Notes: a model not told the origin generated them from the letters alone. DNA of 62,956 nt from an uncultured Hyphomicrobiales bacterium (GCA_903884435.1 CAISEY010000104.1:1-62956), one strand, 5' to 3'; shown: positions 24,834 through 34,152, counted from the stretch's first letter. Program-made: numbers and translations.

Positions 24834-27175
24834 TGGGCGCGAAAATGTTCGGCGCGAGCGTCAAGCGCAAGGAAGACCCGGCCTTTCTCACGGGCAATGG
24901 CCGGTTCATCGACGACATCGTTCTGCCCGGCATGGCCTTCGTCGCCTTTCTGCGCAGCCCGTGGGGTCACGCGCGGGTCAGGGCGATCGACAAGAGCGCG
25001 GCGCGCGCCCATCCCGGCGTGCTCGCCGTGCTTTCGGCGGAAGACATGCCCGAAACGCTTCGCGATCGAGCCCTGCCGCTGTTCGTGCCGAACGCCGCGC
25101 TGACGCAGCCCTGCATGCCCTACGCCCTGGCGAAAGACGAAGTTTGCTACGTGGGCCAGACGGTCGCGCTCGTCGTCGCCGAAAGCCGGGCCATCGCGGA
25201 GGACGCGCTGGCGCTGATCGAGGTCGATTACGAGCCGCTGCCCGCCGTCGCCGACGCGAAACGCGCGCTGGAGCCGGACGCGCCGCTGTCGCATGTCGAA
25301 TTCAGGACCAATGTCGCCGGCCGCATGGTCTCGACCATCGGCGACACGGACGCCGCCTTCGCGAATGCGAAACATGTCTTCCGCGAGGAAATCTTCCAGC
25401 ACCGCGGCGGGCCTTTTTCGATGGAGTGCCGCGGCGCCATCGCGAGCTACGATCATTTCGCCGGCAATCTGACGCTGTATCTCTCGTCGCAGGGCTCGCA
25501 CCGCATCAAGCGCGGCATTCTCGATCTCTTCGATTTCGACGACGCGCACGTGCGCGTGATCACGCCGGACGTGGGCGGCGGCTTCGGCCCGAAGGGCTCG
25601 GTCTATCCCGAATATCCGGCGCTCGTCGCGGCGTCCATGCATCTTCGCCGCCCGGTGAAATGGATCGAGGACCGGCGCGAGAACTTCGTCTCGACGCAGC
25701 AGGAGCGCGATCAGTACTGGGACGTGGAGATCGCCGTCGACGAGAACGCGAAAATCCTCGGCCTGCGCGGCGTGCTGATTCACGACAACGGCGCCTACAC
25801 GCCCTGGGGCCTGGTGTTGCCCTGGATCGCCGCGACGACCGTGCCCGGCCCCTACGTGATCCCGGCCTTTCGCATGGAGCTGATTTCCATGCTGACGAAT
25901 TGCGTGCCCTGCACGCCCGTTCGCGGCGCGGGCCGTCCGCAGGCGGTTGTCACCATGGAACGGATGATGGATCGCGTCGCGCGCGAACTCAATCTCGATC
26001 CCGCCGAGGTGCGCCGTCGCAATTTCATCCAGCCCTCGCAAATGCCCTACAAGGTCGGCATCATCTTTCGCGACGGACAGCCCGTCACCTATGACAGCGG
26101 CGATTATCCGAAGTGCCAGCAATCCGCGCTCGACACGATCGGCTACGAGGATTTTCGCGCGCGCCAGGCGAAAGCGCGCGAGCAGGGACGCTATCTCGGC
26201 ATCGGCATCGGCAACGCCGTGGAGGCGACCGGCCTCGGCCCCTACGAGGGCGCGACGGTGAAGATCGGCACCAACGGCAAGATCGTCGTCTACACCGGCG
26301 CGACGCCGCAGGGGCAATCGCACAAGACGACGCTGGCGCAGATCGCCGCCGACCAGCTTGGCGTCTCCATCGACATGATCTCCGTCGAGACCGCGGACAC
26401 CGCGCAGATATCGCTGGGAATGGGATCGTTCGGCGCGCGCACGGCGGTCAACGCCGGCTCCTCCGTGCATCTCGCGGCGCTGCAGGTCGCGGAAAAAATC
26501 AAGAAGGTCGCCTCCGACATGCTGGAAGCGCGTCCGGAGGACCTCGAGCTCAACGACGGTTTCGTCCACATTGCCGGCGTGCCCGGCGCCCGCAAGAGCT
26601 TCCGCGAAATCGCGGTGCGCACGCTCGGCATGCCCGGCAATTCGCTCACGGGCGGCTTCGAGCCCGGCCTCGAAAACACCTCGTATTTTCTCCCCGAACA
26701 ATCGACCTACGCCAACGGCACGACGGTTTGCGAGGTCGAGGTCGACATCGAGACGGGACGCGTGAAAATCCTTCGCCTCGTGCTGGCGCATGATTGCGGG
26801 CGCGTCATCAACCCGCTGATCGTCGATGGCCAGATCGTCGGCGGCGTCGCCCATGGCATTGGCAACGCCCTGCTGGAGCGCATGGTGTTCGACATCGACG
26901 CGCAGCCGCTCTCGACCAACTTCGGCGAATATCTGCTGCCGCTGGCGACCGACGTGCCGCGCGTGAAAATCGTCCATCACGAAACGCCGTCGCCGCTCAA
27001 TCCGCTCGGCGTCAAGGGCGCCGGCGAGGGTGGCACGATTCCCACCACCGCCGCCGTGCTTGGCGCCATCGAGGACGCGCTCGCGCCCTTCAACGTCAAG
27101 ATCAACGAAGCGCCGATCAGCCCGCAACGCATCGTCGAACTGCTCGGCGACGCGGCGCTTGGCCGGACCCGCTGA
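24833..27175 (+). CDS. Molybdenum hydroxylase large subunit (CoxL/xanthine dehydrogenase family)
   Basis: A 780-residue molybdopterin-cytosine-dinucleotide subunit. The cofactor loops include VGGGFGPKGSVYPEY, and the active-site loop reads TPVRGAGRPQA. True aerobic CO dehydrogenase has AYRCSFR there, with the Cu-binding Cys; that Cys is missing, so this is not a CO dehydrogenase. The catalytic Glu is in KGAGEGGTIPTTAAV near the C-terminus. Enzymes of this type hydroxylate heteroaromatic rings (for example nicotinate, quinoline and purine derivatives) next to nitrogen. It is followed by an alpha/beta hydrolase and a UbiD decarboxylase, so the likely substrate is an N-heteroaromatic carboxylic acid. 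Start 24833 overlaps the CoxS stop by one base. Confidence 0.93.
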   Translation: MGAKMFGASVKRKEDPAFLTGNGRFIDDIVLPGMAFVAFLRSPWGHARVRAIDKSAARAHPGVLAVLSAEDMPETLRDRALPLFVPNAALTQPCMPYALAKDEVCYVGQTVALVVAESRAIAEDALALIEVDYEPLPAVADAKRALEPDAPLSHVEFRTNVAGRMVSTIGDTDAAFANAKHVFREEIFQHRGGPFSMECRGAIASYDHFAGNLTLYLSSQGSHRIKRGILDLFDFDDAHVRVITPDVGGGFGPKGSVYPEYPALVAASMHLRRPVKWIEDRRENFVSTQQERDQYWDVEIAVDENAKILGLRGVLIHDNGAYTPWGLVLPWIAATTVPGPYVIPAFRMELISMLTNCVPCTPVRGAGRPQAVVTMERMMDRVARELNLDPAEVRRRNFIQPSQMPYKVGIIFRDGQPVTYDSGDYPKCQQSALDTIGYEDFRARQAKAREQGRYLGIGIGNAVEATGLGPYEGATVKIGTNGKIVVYTGATPQGQSHKTTLAQIAADQLGVSIDMISVETADTAQISLGMGSFGARTAVNAGSSVHLAALQVAEKIKKVASDMLEARPEDLELNDGFVHIAGVPGARKSFREIAVRTLGMPGNSLTGGFEPGLENTSYFLPEQSTYANGTTVCEVEVDIETGRVKILRLVLAHDCGRVINPLIVDGQIVGGVAHGIGNALLERMVFDIDAQPLSTNFGEYLLPLATDVPRVKIVHHETPSPLNPLGVKGAGEGGTIPTTAAVLGAIEDALAPFNVKINEAPISPQRIVELLGDAALGRTR

Positions 27176-27185
27176 AGGAGAATTC

Positions 27186-27977
27186 ATGCGCTTTCGTCTG
27201 AAATCCGGGCTGACGCTCCGTTACATCACGCGCGGCGCGGGCCGGCCCGTCGTGCTGATGCATCCCGTGGGGCTGCGCGCCGAATTCTGGCTGCCGGTGA
27301 TCGCGGAACTCGAGCACCAGTACCGGCTTCTCGCCATCGACGCGCGCGGCCACGGCGAGAGCGATTTCGACGGCCCCTTCAAGCTCGACGATCTCGCGCG
27401 CGACGCCGCCGAACTCGTGCGCGCGGTGGGGCTCGGCCCCGCGGTTTTCGCCGGCTGCTCCATGGGCGGCATGGTGGCGCAGGGCGTCGCCGCGCTGGCT
27501 CCGGAACTCGCGAGCGGAATCGTCATCGCCAACACCACCTTCACGCGCGACGACCAGGGCCGCGCGATGATCGAGCAGCGCGCGGTTCAGGCGGAAAAGG
27601 GGATGCCCGTCGTCCTGCCCTCGACTCTGGCGCGCTGGTTCAACGCGCAATGCCAGCTCAACCGGCCCGACCTCGTGCTCAGGGCGCGCGACTGGCTTCT
27701 CGCCAACGATCCTGCGGTCCACGCCATCGCCTGGCGCGCCATCCGCGATCTCGATTTCGCCGACGCCTTGCGCAAGTCCGGCGTGCCGAAGCTCTGCGTC
27801 GCCGGCGCCGAGGACCAGTCCGCGGCGGCGACCGCCGTGCGCCAGATGGCGCATGACCTGCCGCACGCGCATTATCGCGAAATCGCCGGCGCGGGCCATC
27901 TCGCGCCGCTGGAAGAACCGCAGGAATTCGCCGCGCTGCTGCGCGAATTCATCGAAGGCTTGCCAAAACAGGGGTAG
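27186..27977 (+). CDS. Alpha/beta hydrolase (3-oxoadipate enol-lactonase PcaD/NicD-like)
   Basis: A 263-residue alpha/beta hydrolase. The nucleophile elbow is GCSMGGM (Ser about residue 97), the acid is likely the Asp in GAEDQSA, and the His is in GAGHLAP. The oxyanion region HPVGLRAEFW follows the first strand. The overall look is that of PcaD and of the NicD/enol-lactonase branch. AAGGAG lies 6 nt before ATG 27186. It lies 10 nt after CoxL and 3 nt before UbiD copy 3, so it probably hydrolyses a lactone, amide or formamide formed later in the same pathway. Confidence 0.88.
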   Translation: MRFRLKSGLTLRYITRGAGRPVVLMHPVGLRAEFWLPVIAELEHQYRLLAIDARGHGESDFDGPFKLDDLARDAAELVRAVGLGPAVFAGCSMGGMVAQGVAALAPELASGIVIANTTFTRDDQGRAMIEQRAVQAEKGMPVVLPSTLARWFNAQCQLNRPDLVLRARDWLLANDPAVHAIAWRAIRDLDFADALRKSGVPKLCVAGAEDQSAAATAVRQMAHDLPHAHYREIAGAGHLAPLEEPQEFAALLREFIEGLPKQG

Positions 27978-27980
27978 GGC

Positions 27981-29624
27981 ATGACGCACGATCACGAGAA
28001 CGACGCGCGCGCGCGCCCGGCCCTCGACTTTCAGGAACATTTGAAACGGCTCGACGCCGCCGGCCTTCTCGTGCGCGTCGACAGGCCCGTGAACAAGGAC
28101 ACGGAATTGCATCCGCTGGTCCGCTGGCAGTTCATCGGCGGCATTCCCGAGGCGGAGCGGCGCGCGTTTCTGTTCACCAACGTGGTGGATTCGAAGGGCA
28201 AGACATACGATATCCCCGTCGCGCTTGGCGCGCTCTCGGCCTCCCCGCAAATCTACGCCGCGGGACTCGCGCGGCCCGTCGAGGAAATCGGCGACGCGTG
28301 GAACGAGGCCATCGCGAATCCGTTGCCGCCGGTGATGGTTGAAAACGCGATGTGCCAGGAAGTCGTCGAAACCGGCGACGACCTGAAAAAGCCCGGCCAT
28401 GGCCTCGCTCGCCTGCCCGTGCCGATCTCGACGCCGGGCTTCGACGCCGCGCCCTATCTCACCGCGACGCTGTGCGTGACGAAAGACCCGGAAACCGGCG
28501 CGCGCAACACGGGCATGTATCGCGCCGCGCTGAAGGCGACCGACCGGATCGCCGTGCGCATGGTGGCGCGGCCCGGCGGCGCCGGCGGCTGGGTGCACTG
28601 GCTGAAATATCGCGAGCGCAAGGAGCCGATGCCCATCGCCATCGCGATCGGAGCGGCGACGCCGATTGTCTTCGCCTCGCCGCAGAAACTCGCGACCGAT
28701 CTCGACGAGTTCGCCGTCGCCGGCGCGCTCGCGGGGCAACCGGTCGAACTCGTGAAGTGCAAGACGGTGCCGCTCGAAGTTCCGGCGCGCGCCGAAATCG
28801 TGATCGAGGGCTGGATCGAGCCGGACGTTCTGGAGCCCGAGGCGCCCTTCGGCGAGAGCAACGGCTATGTCGCGCTCGAGGCGTTCAACATGCCGATGCG
28901 GGTGACGGCGATCACGCACCGGAAGAATCCCGTGTTCAACGCCATCATCAGCCAGGTGACGCCGTCGGAATCGAGCGTCATCAAGAAGGTCGCCTACGAA
29001 CCGCTGTATCTGCGGCATCTGAAATCGACGCTCGGCGTCAAGGGCGTGCTGCGCGTCGTCATGCACGAGCCGCTGACCAACCTGCGCCCGGTGATTTTCG
29101 TGCAGTTCAAATACGGCACGCCGCAAACCGAGGTGTGGCGCGCTTTGCACGGGTGCTCGGCCTTCGTCGCGGGCCAGGGGAAATTCTGCGTCGCGGTGAG
29201 CGACGACGTCGATCCTTCCTCCGTGGACGCGGTGCTCTGGTCCATCGCCTATCGCTCCAACCCGTTGCAGGACGCGTTGATGATGCCGTTCCGCCGCGGC
29301 GTGCAGGGCGCCCAATATGGCTCGGGCCAGTCGGATTCCTCCTTGCTCATCGACGCGACGCGCAAATCGCTGATGCCGCCGCTGGCGCTGCCGGCGCGCG
29401 AATACATGGAGGGCGCGCGCAAGCTGTGGGACGAACTCGGCCTGCCCGCGCTGAAAACGCCGTCGCCCTGGCATGGCTACACGCTCGGCAAGTGGAGCGA
29501 CACATGGGAGCGATTCGCCCAGCGCGCGGTGAAGGGCGATTGGGAAGCCAACGGACTCGAGACGCTGGCGCGGCAACGCAGCGGGCTCGAGGCGGAGACC
29601 TCCGTGACGAAGGTCGAGGGCTGA
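27981..29624 (+). CDS. UbiD family prenyl-FMN-dependent decarboxylase (copy 3)
   Basis: A 547-residue UbiD protein. NKDTELHPLVRWQ, DPETGARNTGMYR, Glu287 and Glu292 in EAPFGESNGY, and ISQVTPSESSVIKKVA are all shared with copy 2, so the two are paralogues, about half identical by eye. Catalytic residues are intact. It closes the CoxG-M-S-L-hydrolase operon, a rare pairing of a molybdenum hydroxylase with a prenyl-FMN decarboxylase. Its C-terminus ends 1 nt before a convergent dehydrogenase gene. Confidence 0.92.
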   Translation: MTHDHENDARARPALDFQEHLKRLDAAGLLVRVDRPVNKDTELHPLVRWQFIGGIPEAERRAFLFTNVVDSKGKTYDIPVALGALSASPQIYAAGLARPVEEIGDAWNEAIANPLPPVMVENAMCQEVVETGDDLKKPGHGLARLPVPISTPGFDAAPYLTATLCVTKDPETGARNTGMYRAALKATDRIAVRMVARPGGAGGWVHWLKYRERKEPMPIAIAIGAATPIVFASPQKLATDLDEFAVAGALAGQPVELVKCKTVPLEVPARAEIVIEGWIEPDVLEPEAPFGESNGYVALEAFNMPMRVTAITHRKNPVFNAIISQVTPSESSVIKKVAYEPLYLRHLKSTLGVKGVLRVVMHEPLTNLRPVIFVQFKYGTPQTEVWRALHGCSAFVAGQGKFCVAVSDDVDPSSVDAVLWSIAYRSNPLQDALMMPFRRGVQGAQYGSGQSDSSLLIDATRKSLMPPLALPAREYMEGARKLWDELGLPALKTPSPWHGYTLGKWSDTWERFAQRAVKGDWEANGLETLARQRSGLEAETSVTKVEG

Positions 29625-29640
29625 GTCAGACCCTTCCGTC
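29606..29640. terminator. Inverted repeat across the convergent UbiD/dehydrogenase stops
   Basis: GACGAAGGTC (29606-29615) pairs with GACCCTTCCGTC (29629-29640), leaving two bulged C. Both stop codons lie inside or next to it. The intergenic gap is a single base, so the hairpin is built from coding sequence. Confidence 0.4.
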
Positions 29641-30615
29641 GGCGACGACGCAATCGCGCGGGAGATCGTCGCCGTCGAGAACCGCCACGACGTTGCGCGC
29701 GGCGATCAGATTGGTGCGCGCGAGGCCCTCGCGCGTGGACGCGGCGGAATGGGGCGTGCCCACGACGTTCGGCAAGGCCAGCAAGTCCAGCGCGGTTTGT
29801 TTCAGCGCGGGATCGTTTTCGCCTTCGTAGACGTCGAGGCCGGCGCCGGCGATGGTTCCCGCGCGCAAGGCGGCCAGCAGGGCGGCGTCATCGACGAGAC
29901 CGCCGCGGCCCGTGTTGATCAGGATCGCGGACGGTTTCATCGTCGCGAGTTCCCCCGCGCCGACGAGATGGCGCGTCGCCGGCGTCATCGGCGCGTGGAG
30001 GCTGACATAGTCGCAGTCGCGCAGCAACGTCGGCAGATCAACGACGCGCACGCCGTGTTCCCGGCAGAATTCGATGTCGGGTCGCGGCGTGACCGCGAGG
30101 ACGCGGGCGTCGAAACCGCGCAGTCGCCGAACGAGCGCGCGCCCGGCGCGGCCAAGCCCGACGACGCCCACCGTCTTGCGAAACAGATCCGTGCCGACGC
30201 GAATCGACCAGTCGCCGGCGAGCAACGCGAGTTGTTGTTCGCGCATGCGCCGGCCAACCGCGAGCATGAGGCCAATCGCTTCGTCCGCGACGGAATCCTC
30301 GTTGCCGCCGGTGGCGATGGTCGCGACGCGGCCAAGTTCGCGCGCGGCGTCGACATCGACGCGCTCGAAGCCAACCCCGCGCCGGGAAAACACGCGGCAG
30401 GAGGGCGCCGCCGCGATCAGTGAACGCGTGACGCCGGCTTGCGGGCCGATGATCCAGCCTTCGGCGCCGGCGAGCAGCGCGGCGAGGTCCGCCTCGGACA
30501 GCGCGCCTTCCGCCTTGTCGGAAAACACGGCGCGGCAGCCGCGCTCCCCGAGAAACCCGATCGCCGCCGCGTCGAAATTCGGCGGCGTCACCAGGATTTT
30601 TCGCGCGCCGCTCAT
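29626..30615 (-). CDS. D-isomer-specific 2-hydroxyacid dehydrogenase
   Basis: A 329-residue NAD(P)-dependent dehydrogenase. The Rossmann motif VGVVGLGRAGRAL is near residue 150. The catalytic Arg is in INTGRGGLVDD, the Glu in GLDVYEGEN and the His in GTPHSAAST, so the catalytic triad is complete. The family includes phosphoglycerate, hydroxypyruvate and glyoxylate dehydrogenases. The start overlaps the stop of gpmI by ATGA. Such tight coupling to phosphoglycerate mutase suggests a role in glycerate or hydroxypyruvate conversion, though that is an inference. Confidence 0.9.
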   Translation of the reverse strand: MSGARKILVTPPNFDAAAIGFLGERGCRAVFSDKAEGALSEADLAALLAGAEGWIIGPQAGVTRSLIAAAPSCRVFSRRGVGFERVDVDAARELGRVATIATGGNEDSVADEAIGLMLAVGRRMREQQLALLAGDWSIRVGTDLFRKTVGVVGLGRAGRALVRRLRGFDARVLAVTPRPDIEFCREHGVRVVDLPTLLRDCDYVSLHAPMTPATRHLVGAGELATMKPSAILINTGRGGLVDDAALLAALRAGTIAGAGLDVYEGENDPALKQTALDLLALPNVVGTPHSAASTREGLARTNLIAARNVVAVLDGDDLPRDCVVADGRV

Positions 30616-32129
30616 CCCAGGATGGGCTCGCCGGTCATTTCCTTCGGCCGCGGAATGTCCATCAGCGCCAGCAAGGTCGGCGCGAGATCGGCGAGGCGGC
30701 CGCGGTGGATGGCGTTGGCGCCGCTGTTCCAGACGATCACCGGCACCGGATTCGTCGTGTGCGCGGTGTGCGGCCCGCCGGTTTCCGGATCGACCATGGT
30801 TTCGCAATTGCCATGGTCGGCGGTGACGACGAGCGCGCCGCCCATCTTCTTCAACGCCGCGACGATGCGGCCGAGGCCGGCGTCCACCGTCTCCACCGCC
30901 TTGATCGCGGCGGAGAGAACGCCGGTGTGGCCGACCATGTCGGGATTGGCGTAATTGAGGACGATGAGGTCGTACTTGCCGGATTCAATGGCCTCGACGG
31001 CCTTGTCGGTGAGTTCCGGCGCCGACATTTCCGGTTGCAGATCGTAGGTCGGGACCCTGGGCGAAGGCACCATGATCCGGTCCTCGCCCTTGTAGGGAAC
31101 TTCCTCGCCGCCGTTGAGGAAATAGGTGACGTGCGGATATTTCTCGGTCTCCGCCATGCGCAATTGCGTGCGCCCCGCGTCGGCGACGACCTTGCCGAGC
31201 ACGTTGTCGAGGCTCTGCGGCTGGAACAGCGTGGCGAGATATCTGTCGAGGTCCGTCGAATATTGCGTGAGGCCGGCGGCGGCGGCGAATTTCACCACGC
31301 GCTTGCGTTCAAAACCCTTGAAATCGGGATCGACGAGCGCGCTCATGATTTCGCGCGCCCGGTCGGCGCGGAAGTTGAAACACAGCACGCCGTCGCCATC
31401 CTTCATGCCCGTGTAATCGCCAATCACGGCGGGATCGACGAACTCGTCGGTCTTGTCCTTCGCCCAGGACTCCCGCACCACGGCGACGGGATCATCGGAG
31501 CGCGGAGCCTCCGCGTCCACCAGCATGTCGTAGGCGCGGGAGACGCGCTCCCAGCGGTTGTCGCGGTCCATCGCCCAGTAGCGCCCGCAAACCGTGGCGA
31601 TTTTCACCGCGGGCGGCAGCGCCGCCCGAAGGCGCTTCAGATCCTCGTCGGCGGAGCGCGGCGGCGTGTCGCGCCCGTCGGTCAGCGCGTGGACCACGGT
31701 CGGCACGCCCGCGGCGGCGATGAAAGCGGCCAGCGCCGCCGCGTGATCCTGGTGCGAATGCACGCCTCCGGGCGACACGAGCCCGAGCAGATGGCAGACG
31801 CCGCCGGAGGCGCGCAGTTTTTCAATGAAGTCGCGCAATTCCTGGATGTCGACGAGCTTGCCCTCCTCGATCGCGTCGGTGACGCGCGGCAGATCCTGCA
31901 TGACAACGCGGCCCGCGCCGATGTTGAGATGGCCCACCTCGGAATTGCCCATTTGCCCCGGGGGCAGGCCGACATCCTTGCCGGACGTGTCGAGAAAGGC
32001 ATGCGGGCTGTTGGCCCAGAGATCGTCGAAGGTCGGCGTTTTCGCGAGGCGCACGGCGTTGTCGGCGCGATCCTCGCGCCAGCCCCAGCCATCGAGAACA
32101 ACGAGCATGACGGGGCGATGGGTGGGCAT
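30612..32129 (-). CDS. gpmI: 2,3-bisphosphoglycerate-independent phosphoglycerate mutase
   Basis: A 505-residue alkaline-phosphatase-superfamily mutase of normal length. Metal and phosphate residues are visible: VVLDGWGWRED at the N-terminus (Asp13), the phosphoserine loop GNSEVGHLNIGAG (Ser63), HSHQDHAAAL, and ADHGNCE near the C-terminus. It interconverts 3- and 2-phosphoglycerate in glycolysis and gluconeogenesis. Start 32129 is chosen for the family-typical N-terminus. It is the only housekeeping enzyme here, embedded in a catabolic operon and coupled by a 4-nt overlap to a 2-hydroxyacid dehydrogenase. Confidence 0.95.
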   Translation of the reverse strand: MPTHRPVMLVVLDGWGWREDRADNAVRLAKTPTFDDLWANSPHAFLDTSGKDVGLPPGQMGNSEVGHLNIGAGRVVMQDLPRVTDAIEEGKLVDIQELRDFIEKLRASGGVCHLLGLVSPGGVHSHQDHAAALAAFIAAAGVPTVVHALTDGRDTPPRSADEDLKRLRAALPPAVKIATVCGRYWAMDRDNRWERVSRAYDMLVDAEAPRSDDPVAVVRESWAKDKTDEFVDPAVIGDYTGMKDGDGVLCFNFRADRAREIMSALVDPDFKGFERKRVVKFAAAAGLTQYSTDLDRYLATLFQPQSLDNVLGKVVADAGRTQLRMAETEKYPHVTYFLNGGEEVPYKGEDRIMVPSPRVPTYDLQPEMSAPELTDKAVEAIESGKYDLIVLNYANPDMVGHTGVLSAAIKAVETVDAGLGRIVAALKKMGGALVVTADHGNCETMVDPETGGPHTAHTTNPVPVIVWNSGANAIHRGRLADLAPTLLALMDIPRPKEMTGEPILG

Positions 32130-32175
32130 GGCTGGCCTTTCCGGACTGAAGCGACGGCAGGCCGCAGATATGATG

Positions 32176-33276
32176 CTAACGAACGATTTCGGCAACCTGG
32201 CTGGCGATCGCCAGCGACGCGGTCAGTCCCGGCGATTCAATTCCGAAAAGGTTCACCAGCCCGGGAACGCCGTGTTCGCGCGGTCCCTGGATGACGAAAT
32301 CCTGACCGGGCGCGCCGGGCGGGACGATTTTCGGGCGGATGCCCGAATAGCCCGGTTGCAACGCGCCGTCGGGCAGGCCCGGCCAGTAACGGCGGATGGC
32401 CGCGTAAAAGCCTTCGCTCCGGCGCGGATCGACGGCGTAGTCGATCCGCTCCACCCATTCCACGTCCGGTCCGAAACGCGCCTGTCCCGCGAGATCGAGG
32501 GTGAGGTGCGTGCCGAGCCCGCCAGGCACGGGCACGGGATAGATCAGCCGGGAAAACGGCGAACGGCCCGTCAGGGTGAAATAATTGCCTTTGGCGAAAA
32601 AGGCTGGCGGGACGAGACCGGGCGGCATGCCCTCGAGGGCGCGGGCCAGCGCCGGCGCGTGCAGTCCGGCGCAATTGACGAGCAGCCGGCAGCCAAGCCG
32701 CATCGGCTCCGCGCCGCCGACATCGACCTCGAAGCCGCCATCAACCACCCGACCGCCAGGGACCGGCGCGTGGCAAACCAGCGTGGCGCCGGCGTTTTCC
32801 GCGTCGCCGAGTAGGGAGAGCATATAAGCGTGGCTGTCGATCAGGCCGGTCGATGGCGACAGGAGGGCGCCCGTGCAGGCGAGCGCCGGCTCCAGCGCCC
32901 GCGCCTCCGCCGTCGTCAGCAACCGCATGTCCTCGACGCCATTGGCGGCGGCGCGGGCGCGAATTCCAGCGAGTTTGTCGAGTTCGTCCGCGTCGGTCGC
33001 GACGATCAGCTTGCCGCACCGCGCGTGCGGCAGACCGCGCTCGCGCAGATAGTCGTAGAGCGCCCGCCGCCCGGCCACGCAAAAGCGGGCCATCAGACTG
33101 TCTTTCGGGTAGTAAATACCGGCGTGGATGACTTCGCTGTTGCGGGACGAAGTCTCCGTCCCGAAGCTTTCGGCCTTTTCGAGAATCAGCACGTCGCGCC
33201 CGGCGAGCGCCAGCGCGCGCGCCGTCGCCAGACCGATGACGCCGGCGCCGATGACGATGGTGTCGACGTGCTCCAA
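32176..33276 (-). CDS. FAD-dependent oxidoreductase, L-2-hydroxyglutarate oxidase-like (DAO family)
   Basis: A 366-residue DAO-type flavoprotein. The FAD fold [18 protein letters not shown] is at the N-terminus. [15 protein letters not shown], typical of the LhgO/L-2-hydroxyglutarate dehydrogenase branch, and the C-terminal [10 protein letters not shown] are present. It probably oxidises a 2-hydroxy or 2-amino acid. The start is TTG 33276, supported by GGAGG 4 nt upstream; no ATG suits. It lies between pirin and gpmI, and its operon also holds a 2-hydroxyacid dehydrogenase and an FAH-family hydrolase, consistent with hydroxyacid metabolism. Confidence 0.88.
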   Translation of the reverse strand: MEHVDTIVIGAGVIGLATARALALAGRDVLILEKAESFGTETSSRNSEVIHAGIYYPKDSLMARFCVAGRRALYDYLRERGLPHARCGKLIVATDADELDKLAGIRARAAANGVEDMRLLTTAEARALEPALACTGALLSPSTGLIDSHAYMLSLLGDAENAGATLVCHAPVPGGRVVDGGFEVDVGGAEPMRLGCRLLVNCAGLHAPALARALEGMPPGLVPPAFFAKGNYFTLTGRSPFSRLIYPVPVPGGLGTHLTLDLAGQARFGPDVEWVERIDYAVDPRRSEGFYAAIRRYWPGLPDGALQPGYSGIRPKIVPPGAPGQDFVIQGPREHGVPGLVNLFGIESPGLTASLAIASQVAEIVR

Positions 33277-33297
33277 CGAACCTCCGCTGTCCCGCCG

Positions 33298-34152
33298 CTA
33301 CATCACGCCCATCTTGCCCGAACGGAACTCTTCCATCGCCCGCATGATCTCGGCGCGCGTGTTCATCACGAAAGGGCCGTGCGCGGCGATGGGCTCGTCG
33401 AGGGGTTCGCCCGAGAGCAGCAGCAATCGCGAAGTCTCCTTCGCCTCGATGGAGATCGTCCCGCCTTCGCGCGAGAACATCGCGACGTGCGAGCCTTCGA
33501 CGATTTTCTCGCCGTTGATCGCGACGCGCCCGGAAAACACCGGGAGAATCGCCGGATCGCCCTCGCGGAGCGGCAGTTCAGCGCGCCCGCCGGCGTCGAG
33601 CCGGATGTCCCAGACGTTCAGCCGCGTGAAGGTGCGCGCGGAGCCCGCGATCCCCGCGTGTTCGCCGGCGATGACGCGCAATTCGCCGCCGTCGAGTTTC
33701 ACCCGCGGAATCGCCGCGTCGCGAATGTCCTGATAGGCGGGCTCCGCGCCCTTGTCGCGCGCCGGCAGGTTCACCCAGAGCTGCGCCATCGACACGATTC
33801 CGCCGCGGCGGGCCGCCTCGCGAGAATGAAACTCCTCGTGCAGGATTCCGCGTCCGGCGGTCATCCACTGCACGTCGCCCGGGCCGATCACGCCGGAATT
33901 TCCGGCGGAATCGCGATGCTCGACCTCGCCGTCGTAAACGATGGTCACGGTCTCGAAGCCCTTGTGGGGATGCACGCCGACGCCCGGCGGCTTCGCCGAG
34001 GGTTTGAACTCGCGCGGCGCGGCGTAATCGAGCATCAAAAAGGGACTGATGTCGTTGGTGAAGGCGTGGTCAGCGAAGAGCGGATGGACGAGAAAACCGT
34101 CGCCGACCCAGTGCGGGCGCGGCGCGGCGATGACCCGCGTGATCTTTTTCAT
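33298..34152 (-). CDS. Pirin family protein
   Basis: A 284-residue bicupin. The N-terminal metal site is present: HPHKGFETVTI gives two His, and GILHEEFHS gives the third His and Glu, the full pirin set. Bacterial pirins include quercetin 2,3-dioxygenases and redox-linked regulators; family membership is clear but function is not. It starts 94 nt after the FAH gene stop and ends 21 nt before the FAD oxidoreductase. An oxidative or regulatory role in the same operon is an inference. Confidence 0.9.
   Translation of the reverse strand: MKKITRVIAAPRPHWVGDGFLVHPLFADHAFTNDISPFLMLDYAAPREFKPSAKPPGVGVHPHKGFETVTIVYDGEVEHRDSAGNSGVIGPGDVQWMTAGRGILHEEFHSREAARRGGIVSMAQLWVNLPARDKGAEPAYQDIRDAAIPRVKLDGGELRVIAGEHAGIAGSARTFTRLNVWDIRLDAGGRAELPLREGDPAILPVFSGRVAINGEKIVEGSHVAMFSREGGTISIEAKETSRLLLLSGEPLDEPIAAHGPFVMNTRAEIMRAMEEFRSGKMGVM

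Noticed and set aside
24833-27175. CoxL homologue as an aerobic CO dehydrogenase
   Set aside because: The active-site loop reads VRGAGR rather than AYRCSFR, so the Cu-binding Cys is missing.
24779-29576. 802- and 819-codon open frames antisense to CoxL and UbiD copy 3
   Set aside because: Both lie opposite genes with intact catalytic motifs, and the predicted products are low-complexity Arg/Asp/His/Val-rich without recognisable domains.
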